Positions 1 through 6,057 of a stretch of DNA of 18,014 nucleotides are shown here, piece after piece. Under the pieces are notes generated by a model. It was not told where the DNA came from. It did not search any database and was given only the letters and a program-made list of their open reading frames with translations. Origin of the DNA: Candidatus Hermodarchaeota archaeon (GTDB lineage: Archaea; Asgardarchaeota; Hermodarchaeia; Hermodarchaeales; Hermodarchaeaceae); contig JAEOTD010000129.1 in the NCBI GenBank assembly GCA_016839995.1, forward strand, positions 1-18,014, given 5' to 3'. A program made the translations under genes and the position numbers. The stretch's first letter is position 1. Each line of letters opens with the position of its first letter.

Positions 1-140
1 GTGATAAATTCTCCAGTTTCAGGATTCACTGGCACCTGACCAGCAACAAAAATGAAATCCCCTGCCCGAATTGCTTGACTATAGGGACCAACGGGTGTTG
101 GGGCCTTTTCTGTAAAAATTCGAGATTTCTTTGATGACAT
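1..140 (-). CDS. RidA/YjgF-family reactive intermediate deaminase, N-terminal part
   Basis: Reading the reverse strand from ATG at 140 gives MSSKKSRIFTEKAPTPVGPY followed by SQAIRAGDFIFVAGQVPVNP and ETGEFI, then the window ends. The APxPxGPYSQAI...G...F.SGQ/AGQ.P..P.TGE pattern is the standard start of the RidA (YjgF/YER057c/UK114) family, cytosolic trimers that hydrolyse reactive enamine/imine intermediates made by PLP enzymes. About 46 of the usual 125-130 residues are present; the conserved arginine and the rest lie outside the window, so activity cannot be judged. A GGAG element lies about nine bases before the ATG, which supports this start. The gene is divergent from the small ORF/ferredoxin pair, with an 81-base gap that must hold both promoters. 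Family call is secure; the exact substrate is unknown. Confidence 0.9.
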   Translation of the reverse strand, partial: MSSKKSRIFTEKAPTPVGPYSQAIRAGDFIFVAGQVPVNPETGEFI

Positions 141-221
141 CAAATCAACTCCCATAGCGGGGTGAGCGTGGGAACGATTCTTTGCCTGCACTTATTATGC
201 TTGCGATTTGGGTGGAATAAG

Positions 222-329
222 ATGGAAAACTTTGACCGAGTGCAACAGTTAAAAAACAAATACCAACCTGTGAAGTCACACTCTTCCAGCCTTCAACCGT
301 TGGAAGAGGCGAAAAGGACGGTTAAGTAA
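222..329 (+). CDS. Small 35-residue protein translationally coupled to ferredoxin
   Basis: This ORF encodes a 35-residue, polar, charged peptide starting MENFDRVQQLKNKYQPVKSH and ending EEAKRTVK. I do not recognise a family. It is proposed as real for two reasons visible in the sequence: a GGTGGA element lies a few bases before its ATG, and its TAA stop is separated by a single base from the ATG of the downstream ferredoxin (TAAAATG), a typical coupling arrangement. There are no cysteines, no membrane segment and no signal peptide. It could be a small ferredoxin partner, a leader peptide controlling ferredoxin translation, or a chance ORF. Conservation of the pair in related genomes would decide. 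Confidence 0.45.
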   Translation: MENFDRVQQLKNKYQPVKSHSSSLQPLEEAKRTVK

Positions 330-330
330 A

Positions 331-507
331 ATGCCTCCGAAAGTAGACGAAGCGAAATGCACCGGTTGCGGCTCATGCATAGACGTCTGTCCCAGTGAAT
401 GCTTCACCCTTGAAGAGAACAAATCCAAAGTGACAGACCCAGATGCGTGTGTGGACTGTGAATCCTGTGTCGAGAACTGCCCTGAAGACGCAATTGTCCT
501 AAAGTAG
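331..507 (+). CDS. 2x[4Fe-4S] ferredoxin
   Basis: A 58-residue protein too short for most ORF callers. It contains two classical cluster motifs: C10-x2-C13-x2-C16-x3-C20-P and C42-x2-C45-x2-C48-x3-C52-P, the clostridial-type dicluster ferredoxin pattern in which the fourth cysteine of each motif serves the opposite cluster. Length fits the family (55-60 residues), and the protein is acidic, as expected of a soluble low-potential electron carrier in the cytoplasm of an anaerobe. An AGGACGG element lies about ten bases before the ATG. It follows the 35-residue ORF by one base, so the two are very likely co-transcribed. The electron partner is not shown by the neighbours. Confidence 0.93.
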   Translation: MPPKVDEAKCTGCGSCIDVCPSECFTLEENKSKVTDPDACVDCESCVENCPEDAIVLK

Positions 508-646
508 CCAGCCAGAGTGTTGGGCTGTTGTGGACGATTTGCGTTCGACTTACTGGACAGCAGGTATCTTGAAACTACTTTTTCATTAGGGCTAGCGGAT
601 AGAAGGCTCCCGTGCCGTTATCTTCGTAAGAAACAATTCATGCGGG

Positions 647-1849
647 TTAGGAGACGGTTTTTCGACGTCTAATTAAGATAATGACGACTGCAATCACAAC
701 GATGACTACGATACCTATGACGACGACAACAAGGAATTCAATCGGAAATGGAGGAAACCCACCAGTGGGTGTAATCAGTGGAAGGGAGATTGTGCCATTG
801 ACACCAAGCATATCAGTATATGATCCAGCGTGAAACCCAACCCCACTTACCGACCCGTAAATCACAACTTCAAGCTCACATTCGACCTGAGTAAAAGCTA
901 GGGGTGCTTGACACACCCACTGAACAGAAGCGGATCCAGTGCTTAGATCCAATGCAGGAGTGGGACCAGAGACAATCGTGAAATTTGCGGGAAGTGTTAG
1001 ATTTGCTGTGGGAGAACTCACGGAGTACTGGGTGAGTGAAAAGGGGGCAGGACAGGAGCAGGTGATGTCCGCGGTGATGGTAAAGGTTTGGTTGGGAATA
1101 AGGTGGGGAGTATCAGGAGTAATGGTGAGGATCCAAGGTTGGATAATCATGCCCCATTGGCTGTACAAGGTCCAGAGGTCGTTGATGAAGAGGCTTTGGT
1201 TGATTGTCTCGTCGGGACCGTGGTAGGTGCCGGAATTCCAGGGGTCGTGAAGAATGAAGTCGTTGGCTACATCATCGTAGCCTTTGAGGACCCGATAATG
1301 CCCCGTGCTGTGGCTATCATCATAATAGGTTAGGACCAAGAGTGGGATATCGTTGACCAGGAGCGTTTTGACCGATTCACTGATGGCTGCATAGGTACCA
1401 CTCCATTGATGCCAGTAAGCAGCATACCCGAATCGGCGTACACTATATCCATCTGGTGGAATGTCTGTAGTATCGCTGTAATAGCTGTAATGGGCAGCAC
1501 GAATCATATCACTAGTATACGTCCCAGAACTGTCTGTCCCAGCAACGAGTGCCACATCAGATTGTGTGATGTCTGGTCCATAATAATCGAACAACATTTC
1601 CAACGAGGCAGGTCCACACCACACGTTTGTGAGTTGTTGATAATAGGGCACTTCAAACTCATAGGCTGCAGGTAAGGACTGTAACCAGCCGCGCGAAGGA
1701 GACAGCGATGACTGACTCTCATCCACTTCGGTCCAGAATTTTGGATTATAATTGGAATCCGCTGTGATGCGGATAAAACTCCCAAATAACAGACTTCCAA
1801 TTAGCAGGCAGATGAGCAAAGTATGTAGCGGTCTAGTAATTCTCATCAT
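647..1849 (-). CDS. Secreted, membrane-anchored C39-like cysteine peptidase
   Basis: About 400 residues. An N-terminal signal peptide (hydrophobic stretch near residues 9-26) is followed by a papain-like C39 domain: a YYQQ...WCGPAS motif places a likely oxyanion glutamine at about 72 and the nucleophile cysteine at about 78; GHYRVLKGYDD supplies the histidine at about 184 and LHDPW the aspartate at about 202. A beta-rich Ig-like region (about 238-355) and a C-terminal transmembrane helix ending in RRRK follow. The enzyme therefore faces outside with a short cytoplasmic tail. The family (Peptidase_C39_2-like) includes exporter-linked bacteriocin proteases, but no ABC exporter is fused or adjacent, so the substrate is unknown. 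The start is ATG 1849, six bases after an AGGA element; a TTG two codons upstream is less likely. Same overall architecture as the phosphatase at 2625-4394. Confidence 0.82.
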   Translation of the reverse strand: MMRITRPLHTLLICLLIGSLLFGSFIRITADSNYNPKFWTEVDESQSSLSPSRGWLQSLPAAYEFEVPYYQQLTNVWCGPASLEMLFDYYGPDITQSDVALVAGTDSSGTYTSDMIRAAHYSYYSDTTDIPPDGYSVRRFGYAAYWHQWSGTYAAISESVKTLLVNDIPLLVLTYYDDSHSTGHYRVLKGYDDVANDFILHDPWNSGTYHGPDETINQSLFINDLWTLYSQWGMIIQPWILTITPDTPHLIPNQTFTITADITCSCPAPFSLTQYSVSSPTANLTLPANFTIVSGPTPALDLSTGSASVQWVCQAPLAFTQVECELEVVIYGSVSGVGFHAGSYTDMLGVNGTISLPLITPTGGFPPFPIEFLVVVVIGIVVIVVIAVVIILIRRRKTVS

Positions 1850-1930
1850 GACCAATCCTTACCAAGGAAAACCTGAGTTATATCATGTACAGTAGTTGAA
1901 GTCGTTGTTAAATCTTGCATTCCCCGTACC

Positions 1931-1945
1931 GATATACCTTATAAT
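1931..1945 (+). promoter_or_regulatory. Possible TATA region for the 80-residue membrane protein gene
   Basis: An AT-rich stretch (GATATACCTTATAAT) in the 137-base divergent gap, about 45-55 bases before the ATG at 1987. A start site about 25 bases downstream would leave the AAGGAG ribosome site at 1969-1974 on the transcript. Inference from spacing only. Confidence 0.3.
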
Positions 1946-1986
1946 CAGAAATCACCTCAATGACAAGTAAGGAGTGTTTTCGATAA

Positions 1987-2229
1987 ATGGGAGAGAGCCA
2001 AGACACAACCTCAATTTGGGGGAATCCATGTTTGTGTTGCTGGGCAGCCTTGATTCCTGTAGGAATCGGGTTCATCCTCCTTAGCATCATCAGTCAATTC
2101 CTCACGTTAAATCCCCCTCAAGACCACATTCAACGATGGGGATTCTTCTTTGCATTAGGAATCATCCTAGTTATCTTAGGAGCAATTAGCCTCACTTATA
2201 CATTGATTCAACGTAGGAGAAAGCGCTAA
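1987..2229 (+). CDS. Small two-helix membrane protein
   Basis: An 80-residue protein with two predicted membrane helices (roughly residues 17-40, rich in Ile/Leu/Gly, and 50-73) and a strongly basic end (QRRRKR), so by the positive-inside rule the C-terminus is cytoplasmic. A short stretch near residues 11-19 contains three cysteines (NPCLCCW), which could be a metal or lipid site but is not a recognised motif. An AAGGAG element at 1969-1974 is twelve bases from the ATG, a little far but usable. It is divergent from the C39-like peptidase gene and stands alone on its strand. I do not recognise the family; small DUF-type membrane proteins like this are frequent in archaea and no function can be assigned. 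Confidence 0.65.
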   Translation: MGESQDTTSIWGNPCLCCWAALIPVGIGFILLSIISQFLTLNPPQDHIQRWGFFFALGIILVILGAISLTYTLIQRRRKR

Positions 2230-2242
2230 GAATCTTGGATCT

Positions 2243-2273
2243 AAAAAAATGGGTGGCGCGATGCGCGTCACCC
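2243..2273 (-). terminator. Intrinsic terminator of the minus-strand RNA
   Basis: A GC-rich hairpin at 2251-2273 (arms GGGTGGCGCG and GCGCGTCACCC, nine Watson-Crick pairs plus one G-T wobble, tight loop) is followed on the minus strand by seven T residues (A run at 2243-2249). No T run follows on the plus strand, so it points to a minus-strand transcript that no protein gene explains. Confidence 0.7.
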
Positions 2274-2505
2274 AATAGCGGGATGGGGCGTCCAGAACGA
2301 GGACATAAAGGAGGAGAGGGGGAGAGGGGAATGAAAGACACAGGGAAGGATACCCCATCCTGTCGCCGTGGTTATGGTGTGGTTTTACCTCGTTCGGTGT
2401 CCAATGCAGGGAAACCGGATTCCTGTTCGGAGTGGAATCGTTGTGCGGAGAGCGGGCTTTCTTGAAGTGAAAGCTGAGTTGTTGTGCTCTATTCCACCTC
2501 GGGGG
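2243..2505 (-). ncRNA. Candidate structured non-coding RNA
   Basis: The 395-base gap between convergent genes is GC-richer than its neighbours and reads as an RNA gene on the minus strand. It has a TATA-like CTTATACA (2524-2531) about 25 bases before the proposed start, nested helices, and an intrinsic terminator at its end. Seen directly: 2432-2438 pairs with 2491-2497 (7 bp), 2449-2453 with 2486-2490 (5 bp), and 2456-2461 with 2469-2474 (6 bp), forming one long arm. Further on, 2281-2288 pairs with 2353-2360 (8 bp, GGATGGGG/CCCCATCC), which competes with a local hairpin 2347-2351/2357-2361. It does not match SRP RNA (no GNAR/AGCAG helix 8) or RNase P RNA (no AGGAAGTCC-type element) by eye. 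Ends are approximate. Confidence 0.5.
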
Positions 2506-2523
2506 ACTCCCGTTATCCAAGAC

Positions 2524-2542
2524 TGTATAAGTGAAACTGAAT
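2524..2542 (-). promoter_or_regulatory. TATA box/BRE of the candidate RNA
   Basis: On the minus strand the order is TTCAGTTTCA then CTTATACA (2531-2524). A start site about 25 bases downstream falls near 2502-2510, just before the first long helix of the candidate RNA. A second AT-rich element (TTTTAAAT near 2540-2549) could serve instead. Confidence 0.4.
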
Positions 2543-2569
2543 TTAAAACGCTTTCCTTTTACTGTTGGA

Positions 2570-2605
2570 GTTTTTTCCGGAAAAGCCGTTTGATTCGGAA
2601 AAAAC
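2570..2605. terminator. Bidirectional terminator hairpin
   Basis: A perfect 10-bp inverted repeat, GTTTTTTCCG at 2570-2579 and CGGAAAAAAC at 2596-2605, with a 16-base loop. Each strand reads a stem ending in a T-rich arm. It lies 19 bases beyond the stop of the minus-strand phosphatase gene and so most likely ends that transcript and insulates it from the RNA unit to its left. Confidence 0.6.
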
Positions 2606-2624
2606 AGCGTTTACACTCGATGGT

Positions 2625-4394
2625 TTAGTAAGATTTCCGGTACTTTCGATTGAGTGAGAACCCCCCAAGTAAAGCCAGAAGTAGACCAATAAGAATCGAG
2701 GTGAGAGGGTAACCTGGAATCCCTGGAACGGGAGGTGGGACAGTCGCTTCTAGGAAAGTTATTGTAAAGGTGGTAGAAACAGCGTTTCCGTGGGGATCAC
2801 TAGCAGTGATGTTAAGACCATAGGATCCAGGAGATATGCCAGATAAGCTTTGGAGAAGACCCGAACTTGAGATGACAAAATTCGTTGTATCGTTGATGTG
2901 CCACTGAGTAATGCCAGAACGGTCGGTAGCATTGAGTTGAATTAGTAACTCGGTGCTAGGATCGAGGATTTGGTTTTGAGGTGTGTTTATCCAGGTAGGG
3001 GCAGTGGTGTCTCGGACATAAAATGTGAATGTGGCTGTGAGCGTTAGGCTAGAGGAGTCATTGACACTGACCTCAAGGCCATAGTCTCTGATTATTAGAG
3101 GTGTGGCGTTTTGAATTAGACCGGTTCCATCGAGGGTAAAGTGGGTGGTGTCATTTAGCCACCAAGTATCAATGGGATTAACGGAAAACGTGGTGAGTTG
3201 ATAAGAACACGAGTCCCCATATTCGAGCTGTTGGTCTTCAGGGGAATCAAGCCATTCAAAAGGTAGGTGTCCTGGGACAAGGTCGAAGGCTTTGAAGAGA
3301 TATTCACCAATGTCCGTATGGTGATTGAAGGTGGGGAAGGTCGCGGAAGTGTTATGAGAAACGAATAGGGGTACCGGGGCCGCGGTATGGTATGTATCGG
3401 TGAATTGGTAGTCTAACACTGGATTACTCATATTAACCAAGAGGCCACCAGTCTCGTGGTCTCCAGTTACTATAAGAAGTGTACGGTCAGTGTTTTGAGT
3501 ATATTGGTAGGCCACTTGCACTGCTTCATCAAAGGCAATGGTTTCCCCTATGGTGCGGTTGATATGCCAATCATGACAGGCATGGTCAATGCGTCCGCCC
3601 TCAACCATGAGGAAAAAGCCGTCGGTATCTCTGTCAAGGATTTGTAATGAGACATTGGTCATTTCAGCGAGATGAGGTTCAACCAAAGGGTTGCGATCAT
3701 ATTCGTAGTTCATATTCCAATCAGCAAATAACCCGAGAAGATAATCCTCGCTGACACTCGCTAGCAAATCAGACCAGTTCTCAACAATATGGTAGCCTTT
3801 TCCGAGAGCGGTTCCTAAATGTGCTGAGTAATAATCCATTCCACCGCCAAGTAAGACTTCAATGCCCTTGTTAAGTTGCTGTCCGGCAATCGTTCCCTGC
3901 TGGTTTCGATGCAGAACATGGGCAGAAAAAGGCGCGGGGGTTCCATGTGTGATTGGAGTAGTCGTCACTAGACCAGTTGCTTTACCTAAAGCTTCAGCCG
4001 CTTCAAGAATCGTGGTCAGAATTTCACCGGTAGGAAGCATGGAGACCATATTATTATTGGTGCGGTTGCCTGTAGCAAAAGCTGTTGCTGCAGCAGCAGA
4101 GTCTGTCACAGACGAGTCTAGAGAGTAGGTTTCGATATCACCAAGATAGGATAACTCGTCCATGGTTAAATTGGCAGATGTGCCTAGCCATTTCTTGGTG
4201 GCATTAATCTGTCCCCAACCCATCCCATCACCAATCATTAGAATAATATTGTCAAAGGGAGCATCAGGAAGTGGCGGAGCAGGGCTCATTAACGGCGTAG
4301 CTATCTGAGGCTGCAGTCTTGTGCTTGTGAAAGGAGGAAAGAAAAATAGAAGACACAAGATAACAATGATAGGTGAGAGTTGTTTGTTTTTCAT
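2625..4394 (-). CDS. Secreted, membrane-anchored alkaline phosphatase with Ig/cadherin-like repeats
   Basis: 589 residues from ATG 4394. Signal peptide at 1-24; PhoA-family catalytic domain at about 45-375; two Ig/cadherin-like repeats (about 395-560); C-terminal helix and basic tail (about 563-589). Active-site elements are all visible: IGDGMG (D56), nucleophile S99 in VTDSAAAATA, HGTPA (H150, T152), R163, VEGGRIDHACH (E265, D270, H274), GDHE (D312, H313) and HHT (H359). It should release phosphate from organic monoesters at the cell surface with two Zn and one Mg. The repeats with the W.ND(T)(T).F....GL(L/I) pattern are typical of Asgard surface proteins. The start at 4394 is preferred over ATG 4430: AGGA lies four bases before it, the signal peptide then has a normal length, and a TATA box at 4433-4443 would place transcription start near 4410. 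No phosphate-responsive site was recognised. Confidence 0.93.
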   Translation of the reverse strand: MKNKQLSPIIVILCLLFFFPPFTSTRLQPQIATPLMSPAPPLPDAPFDNIILMIGDGMGWGQINATKKWLGTSANLTMDELSYLGDIETYSLDSSVTDSAAAATAFATGNRTNNNMVSMLPTGEILTTILEAAEALGKATGLVTTTPITHGTPAPFSAHVLHRNQQGTIAGQQLNKGIEVLLGGGMDYYSAHLGTALGKGYHIVENWSDLLASVSEDYLLGLFADWNMNYEYDRNPLVEPHLAEMTNVSLQILDRDTDGFFLMVEGGRIDHACHDWHINRTIGETIAFDEAVQVAYQYTQNTDRTLLIVTGDHETGGLLVNMSNPVLDYQFTDTYHTAAPVPLFVSHNTSATFPTFNHHTDIGEYLFKAFDLVPGHLPFEWLDSPEDQQLEYGDSCSYQLTTFSVNPIDTWWLNDTTHFTLDGTGLIQNATPLIIRDYGLEVSVNDSSSLTLTATFTFYVRDTTAPTWINTPQNQILDPSTELLIQLNATDRSGITQWHINDTTNFVISSSGLLQSLSGISPGSYGLNITASDPHGNAVSTTFTITFLEATVPPPVPGIPGYPLTSILIGLLLALLGGFSLNRKYRKSY

Positions 4395-4432
4395 TGTGTT
4401 CCTAACTCGAGGTTGAATTCTTCTAGTCATCG

Positions 4433-4443
4433 TAATTTTAAAT
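4433..4443 (-). promoter_or_regulatory. TATA box of the alkaline phosphatase gene
   Basis: CATTTAAAATT on the minus strand. The predicted start about 25 bases downstream (near 4410) leaves a short leader holding the AGGA site and the ATG at 4394, and would exclude the upstream ATG at 4430. Confidence 0.45.
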
Positions 4444-4496
4444 GAATCGAATACCGTAATGTTGACTTTTCATGTCATTTCAGCGTAGAACTATGT

Positions 4497-4507
4497 GTTT
4501 TTATAGA
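4497..4507 (+). promoter_or_regulatory. Possible TATA box of the seven-helix membrane protein gene
   Basis: GTTTTTATAGA, only eight bases before the GTG at 4515. If used, transcription would begin near 4527 and translation would have to start downstream, for example at TTG 4545, ten bases after GGAGGG (4529-4534). Confidence 0.35.
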
Positions 4508-4514
4508 ACTACAA

Positions 4515-5270
4515 GTGAAGAAGGTAACGGAGGGTTTCTTTGGATTGCTCTTTATTGCTGAAGCTCCTCTGCATTTTGGAATATTGCTTACGACTTGTAT
4601 CATATTACTACTAATGACCATCATTGGGATTCTCTGGGTGGTGAAAACCGAGAATGCAAGTGCGGGTCAGTGGTCTGGGTTCCTTGCAGTGTTCTTCGCG
4701 TTTTTCACTTTTCTAATTCTTACGATTATGATCTATCAGCTACCTGCAGCAGCGACTGTAGATGAACTGCTACCCTATTCACTTGGGGCATGGACGTGCA
4801 TTTCGTTTCACGCATTCTTTCTTTTATTCTATGTTCTTGGATTCAAATGGTTACGAGCACGCGCATGGATTGTGTTTCTTCCGATAATTGGAACCATCAC
4901 ATTTCTGACAGTTCTATGGGTATTTGCTACACCAGCTAACATGACTATTGTCTCGGATGGCGTGATTAATTGGCTGGCAATGCCTTTTGTCGTTTATGCT
5001 TACGGTGGGTTCCTAGCGATTTTCTACATGCTCTTGGCACCACTCCTTGTTACCTACCGTGTTACAAAGACACAAGAAGGCGCTCAGAGAATGGGTAACT
5101 GGATTGCTTGGATTGGCCTCCTTTTATGGTTCATTGCAGCAATTCTCATGGCACTCGTCCTTTACGTCGCGTCCTTCATGCTCATGGTCTTAGGACTCGC
5201 AGCACTGGCTTGGGCAATTGTATTCATTGGGTGGCTAATGGCCACACGTGGTATTAAGCAACAAAATTAG
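4515..5270 (+). CDS. Seven-helix integral membrane protein of unknown function
   Basis: Up to 251 residues from GTG 4515, nearly all membrane segments: about seven helices, near residues 20-42, 53-75, 90-110, 118-138, 155-180, 194-218 and 220-243. Loops are short, with no catalytic or metal motif and few cysteines; the end is short and polar (TRGIKQQN). I do not recognise a family. The start is uncertain: GTG 4515 has no ribosome site, while TTG 4545 lies ten bases after GGAGGG and fits the TATA element at 4497-4507; that start would give 241 residues. The gene is divergent from the alkaline phosphatase gene and closes with a clear terminator, so it is probably a single-gene unit. A transporter, sensor or membrane-organising role are all possible. 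Confidence 0.72.
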   Translation: MKKVTEGFFGLLFIAEAPLHFGILLTTCIILLLMTIIGILWVVKTENASAGQWSGFLAVFFAFFTFLILTIMIYQLPAAATVDELLPYSLGAWTCISFHAFFLLFYVLGFKWLRARAWIVFLPIIGTITFLTVLWVFATPANMTIVSDGVINWLAMPFVVYAYGGFLAIFYMLLAPLLVTYRVTKTQEGAQRMGNWIAWIGLLLWFIAAILMALVLYVASFMLMVLGLAALAWAIVFIGWLMATRGIKQQN

Positions 5271-5284
5271 CTTGAAATCCAGTA

Positions 5285-5330
5285 TGCCCGAGGGCACCCG
5301 TGAAGGGCTTTCGGGCAATTCCCCTTTTTT
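5285..5330 (+). terminator. Terminator of the seven-helix membrane protein gene
   Basis: TGCCCGA (5285-5291) pairs with TCGGGCA (5311-5317) around a GC-rich inner segment and is followed by six T residues (5325-5330). It begins 15 bases after the stop codon. Confidence 0.65.
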
Positions 5331-5354
5331 CATTTCAACAAAAGTTGTGTGGAG

Positions 5355-5377
5355 GTGCCCGAAAATCTGCCGGGCAC
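5355..5377. repeat. 7-bp GC-rich hairpin
   Basis: GTGCCCG (5355-5361) and CGGGCAC (5371-5377) flank a nine-base loop. The arms echo those of the terminator just upstream (TGCCCGA/TCGGGCA), so the two hairpins could also pair with each other. Confidence 0.5.
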
Positions 5378-5622
5378 GTCCCTGTGTGGTCATCCCCCTA
5401 CATCCCCGCTAGGGGAGTAACCCAGACAGTGGACGCGGATCGGTGCCAGGTGCCTCAGGAAAAAGCTTCTGAGGTTCGGACAACGGGAGGGAGGATTTGG
5501 GAGGGACAGGATTCGGAGGGCTCCCCGGGTGGGTTCAACTTTTCGAGGCGCCAAGACAACCGATTCGCATCCAGGGTGCTTCCCGGTATCTGCGTTACAA
5601 GTTATACTATTAGGGGTGTGTG

Positions 5623-5663
5623 ACCGCGTAGTTACCATCACAGAAACTACGCAACCGCGTAGT
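5623..5663. repeat. Direct and inverted GCGTAGT repeats forming two exclusive hairpins
   Basis: The 10-base word ACCGCGTAGT occurs at 5623-5632 and 5654-5663, with the complement AACTACGC between them (5645-5652). The middle copy can pair with the left one (8 bp, 11-base loop) or with the right one (7 bp, 4-base loop), but not both. A TATA-like TTATACTA lies just upstream near 5602-5609. Confidence 0.55.
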
Positions 5664-5754
5664 CCAGAAGTAGAGGGTGATGTGAAACGCTATGCAAATC
5701 TAGTGAATCCCACGCAGCTGCGAGGTTCCCAGTCGTCTTAAAAGCTTTACACTT

Positions 5755-5818
5755 TTCACATAATGAGATGTGTCGAGTTGTGGATTTGTGAAAGGGGTTC
5801 ACAACTGCTTGTGAGATT
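5755..5818. promoter_or_regulatory. Array of TTGTGA motifs, possible regulator binding region
   Basis: Five TTGTGA-like words in 64 bases: TTCACA at 5755-5760 (reverse orientation), TTGTGGAT at 5778-5785, TTGTGAA at 5786-5792 facing TTCACAA at 5798-5804 (perfect 7-bp palindrome arms), and TTGTGAGATT at 5809-5818. The last word and the 13-base AAGGGGTTCACAA (5792-5804) both recur, the latter inverted, at 7236-7256 on the other side of the Lrp-type regulator gene. Binding by that regulator is inference. Confidence 0.4.
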
Positions 5819-5900
5819 CTACTCAGTTCTGGACTACTGTGGTCACCAATCTGCTCCTGGGACGCCTCCTCCCCTTCACTTCTCCTTTGGAGTGGAGCGC

Positions 5901-5909
5901 CTATAAAAG
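5901..5909 (+). promoter_or_regulatory. TATA box upstream of an RNA-like segment
   Basis: CTATAAAAG stands out in GC-rich surroundings. A start about 25 bases downstream falls at 5926-5932, exactly where the closing helix of the candidate RNA at 5928-6057 begins. Confidence 0.35.
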
Positions 5910-5927
5910 CCGCCAGCGCCCTAATCT

Positions 5928-6057
5928 GCTTGGTCGCCGCTAGTTGGGCGGAGACGGTAAACGCCTGGTCCGTGAGGCGGGAGGTGACAGCCCCGTGGGA
6001 GCAGTGCCCGTCGATGACGCAGGAACCGACCACCATCCTCGTCGTGTCTGGGATGGG
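5928..6057 (+). ncRNA. Candidate small structured RNA (low confidence)
   Basis: TGGTCG at 5931-5936 pairs with CGACCA at 6027-6032, enclosing several small hairpins: 5937-5940/5948-5951, 5962-5966/5975-5979 and 6009-6012/6016-6019; a further 6-bp hairpin follows (6033-6038/6051-6056). The start is set by the TATA box at 5901-5909. No T-rich terminator was found, the helices are short, and strand cannot be proven because complementary pairing works either way. A GGGAGCAG word near 5997 recalls SRP helix 8, but the required tetraloop and partner strand are absent. Confidence 0.28.

Noticed and set aside
2412..2432. RNase P RNA-like CR-V word on the minus strand (GAACAGGAATCCGG)
   Set aside because: It resembles ACAGAAxCCGG, but has an extra base, sits mid-transcript instead of near the 3' end, and no AGGAAGTCC-type partner exists upstream.
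2331..2465. 44-residue plus-strand ORF after a very strong purine-rich ribosome-site-like tract
   Set aside because: The peptide has no family resemblance and lies antisense to the structured RNA candidate; the purine tract is explained as the complement of a pyrimidine stretch.
4395..4430. Upstream ATG start for the alkaline phosphatase
   Set aside because: No ribosome site, lengthens the signal peptide's n-region abnormally, and lies upstream of the transcription start predicted from the TATA box.
5300..5623. 107-residue plus-strand ORF
   Set aside because: Begins inside the terminator hairpin of the preceding gene and has a low-complexity translation without any domain.
5980..6020. SRP RNA-like helix 8 (GTGACAGCCCCGTGGGAGCAG)
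   Set aside because: It contains CAG...GGGAGCAG, but the loop is only two or three bases instead of a GNAR tetraloop, the strand after AGCAG does not pair as needed, and the conserved 5' domain (TGTAACCGG-like) is missing.
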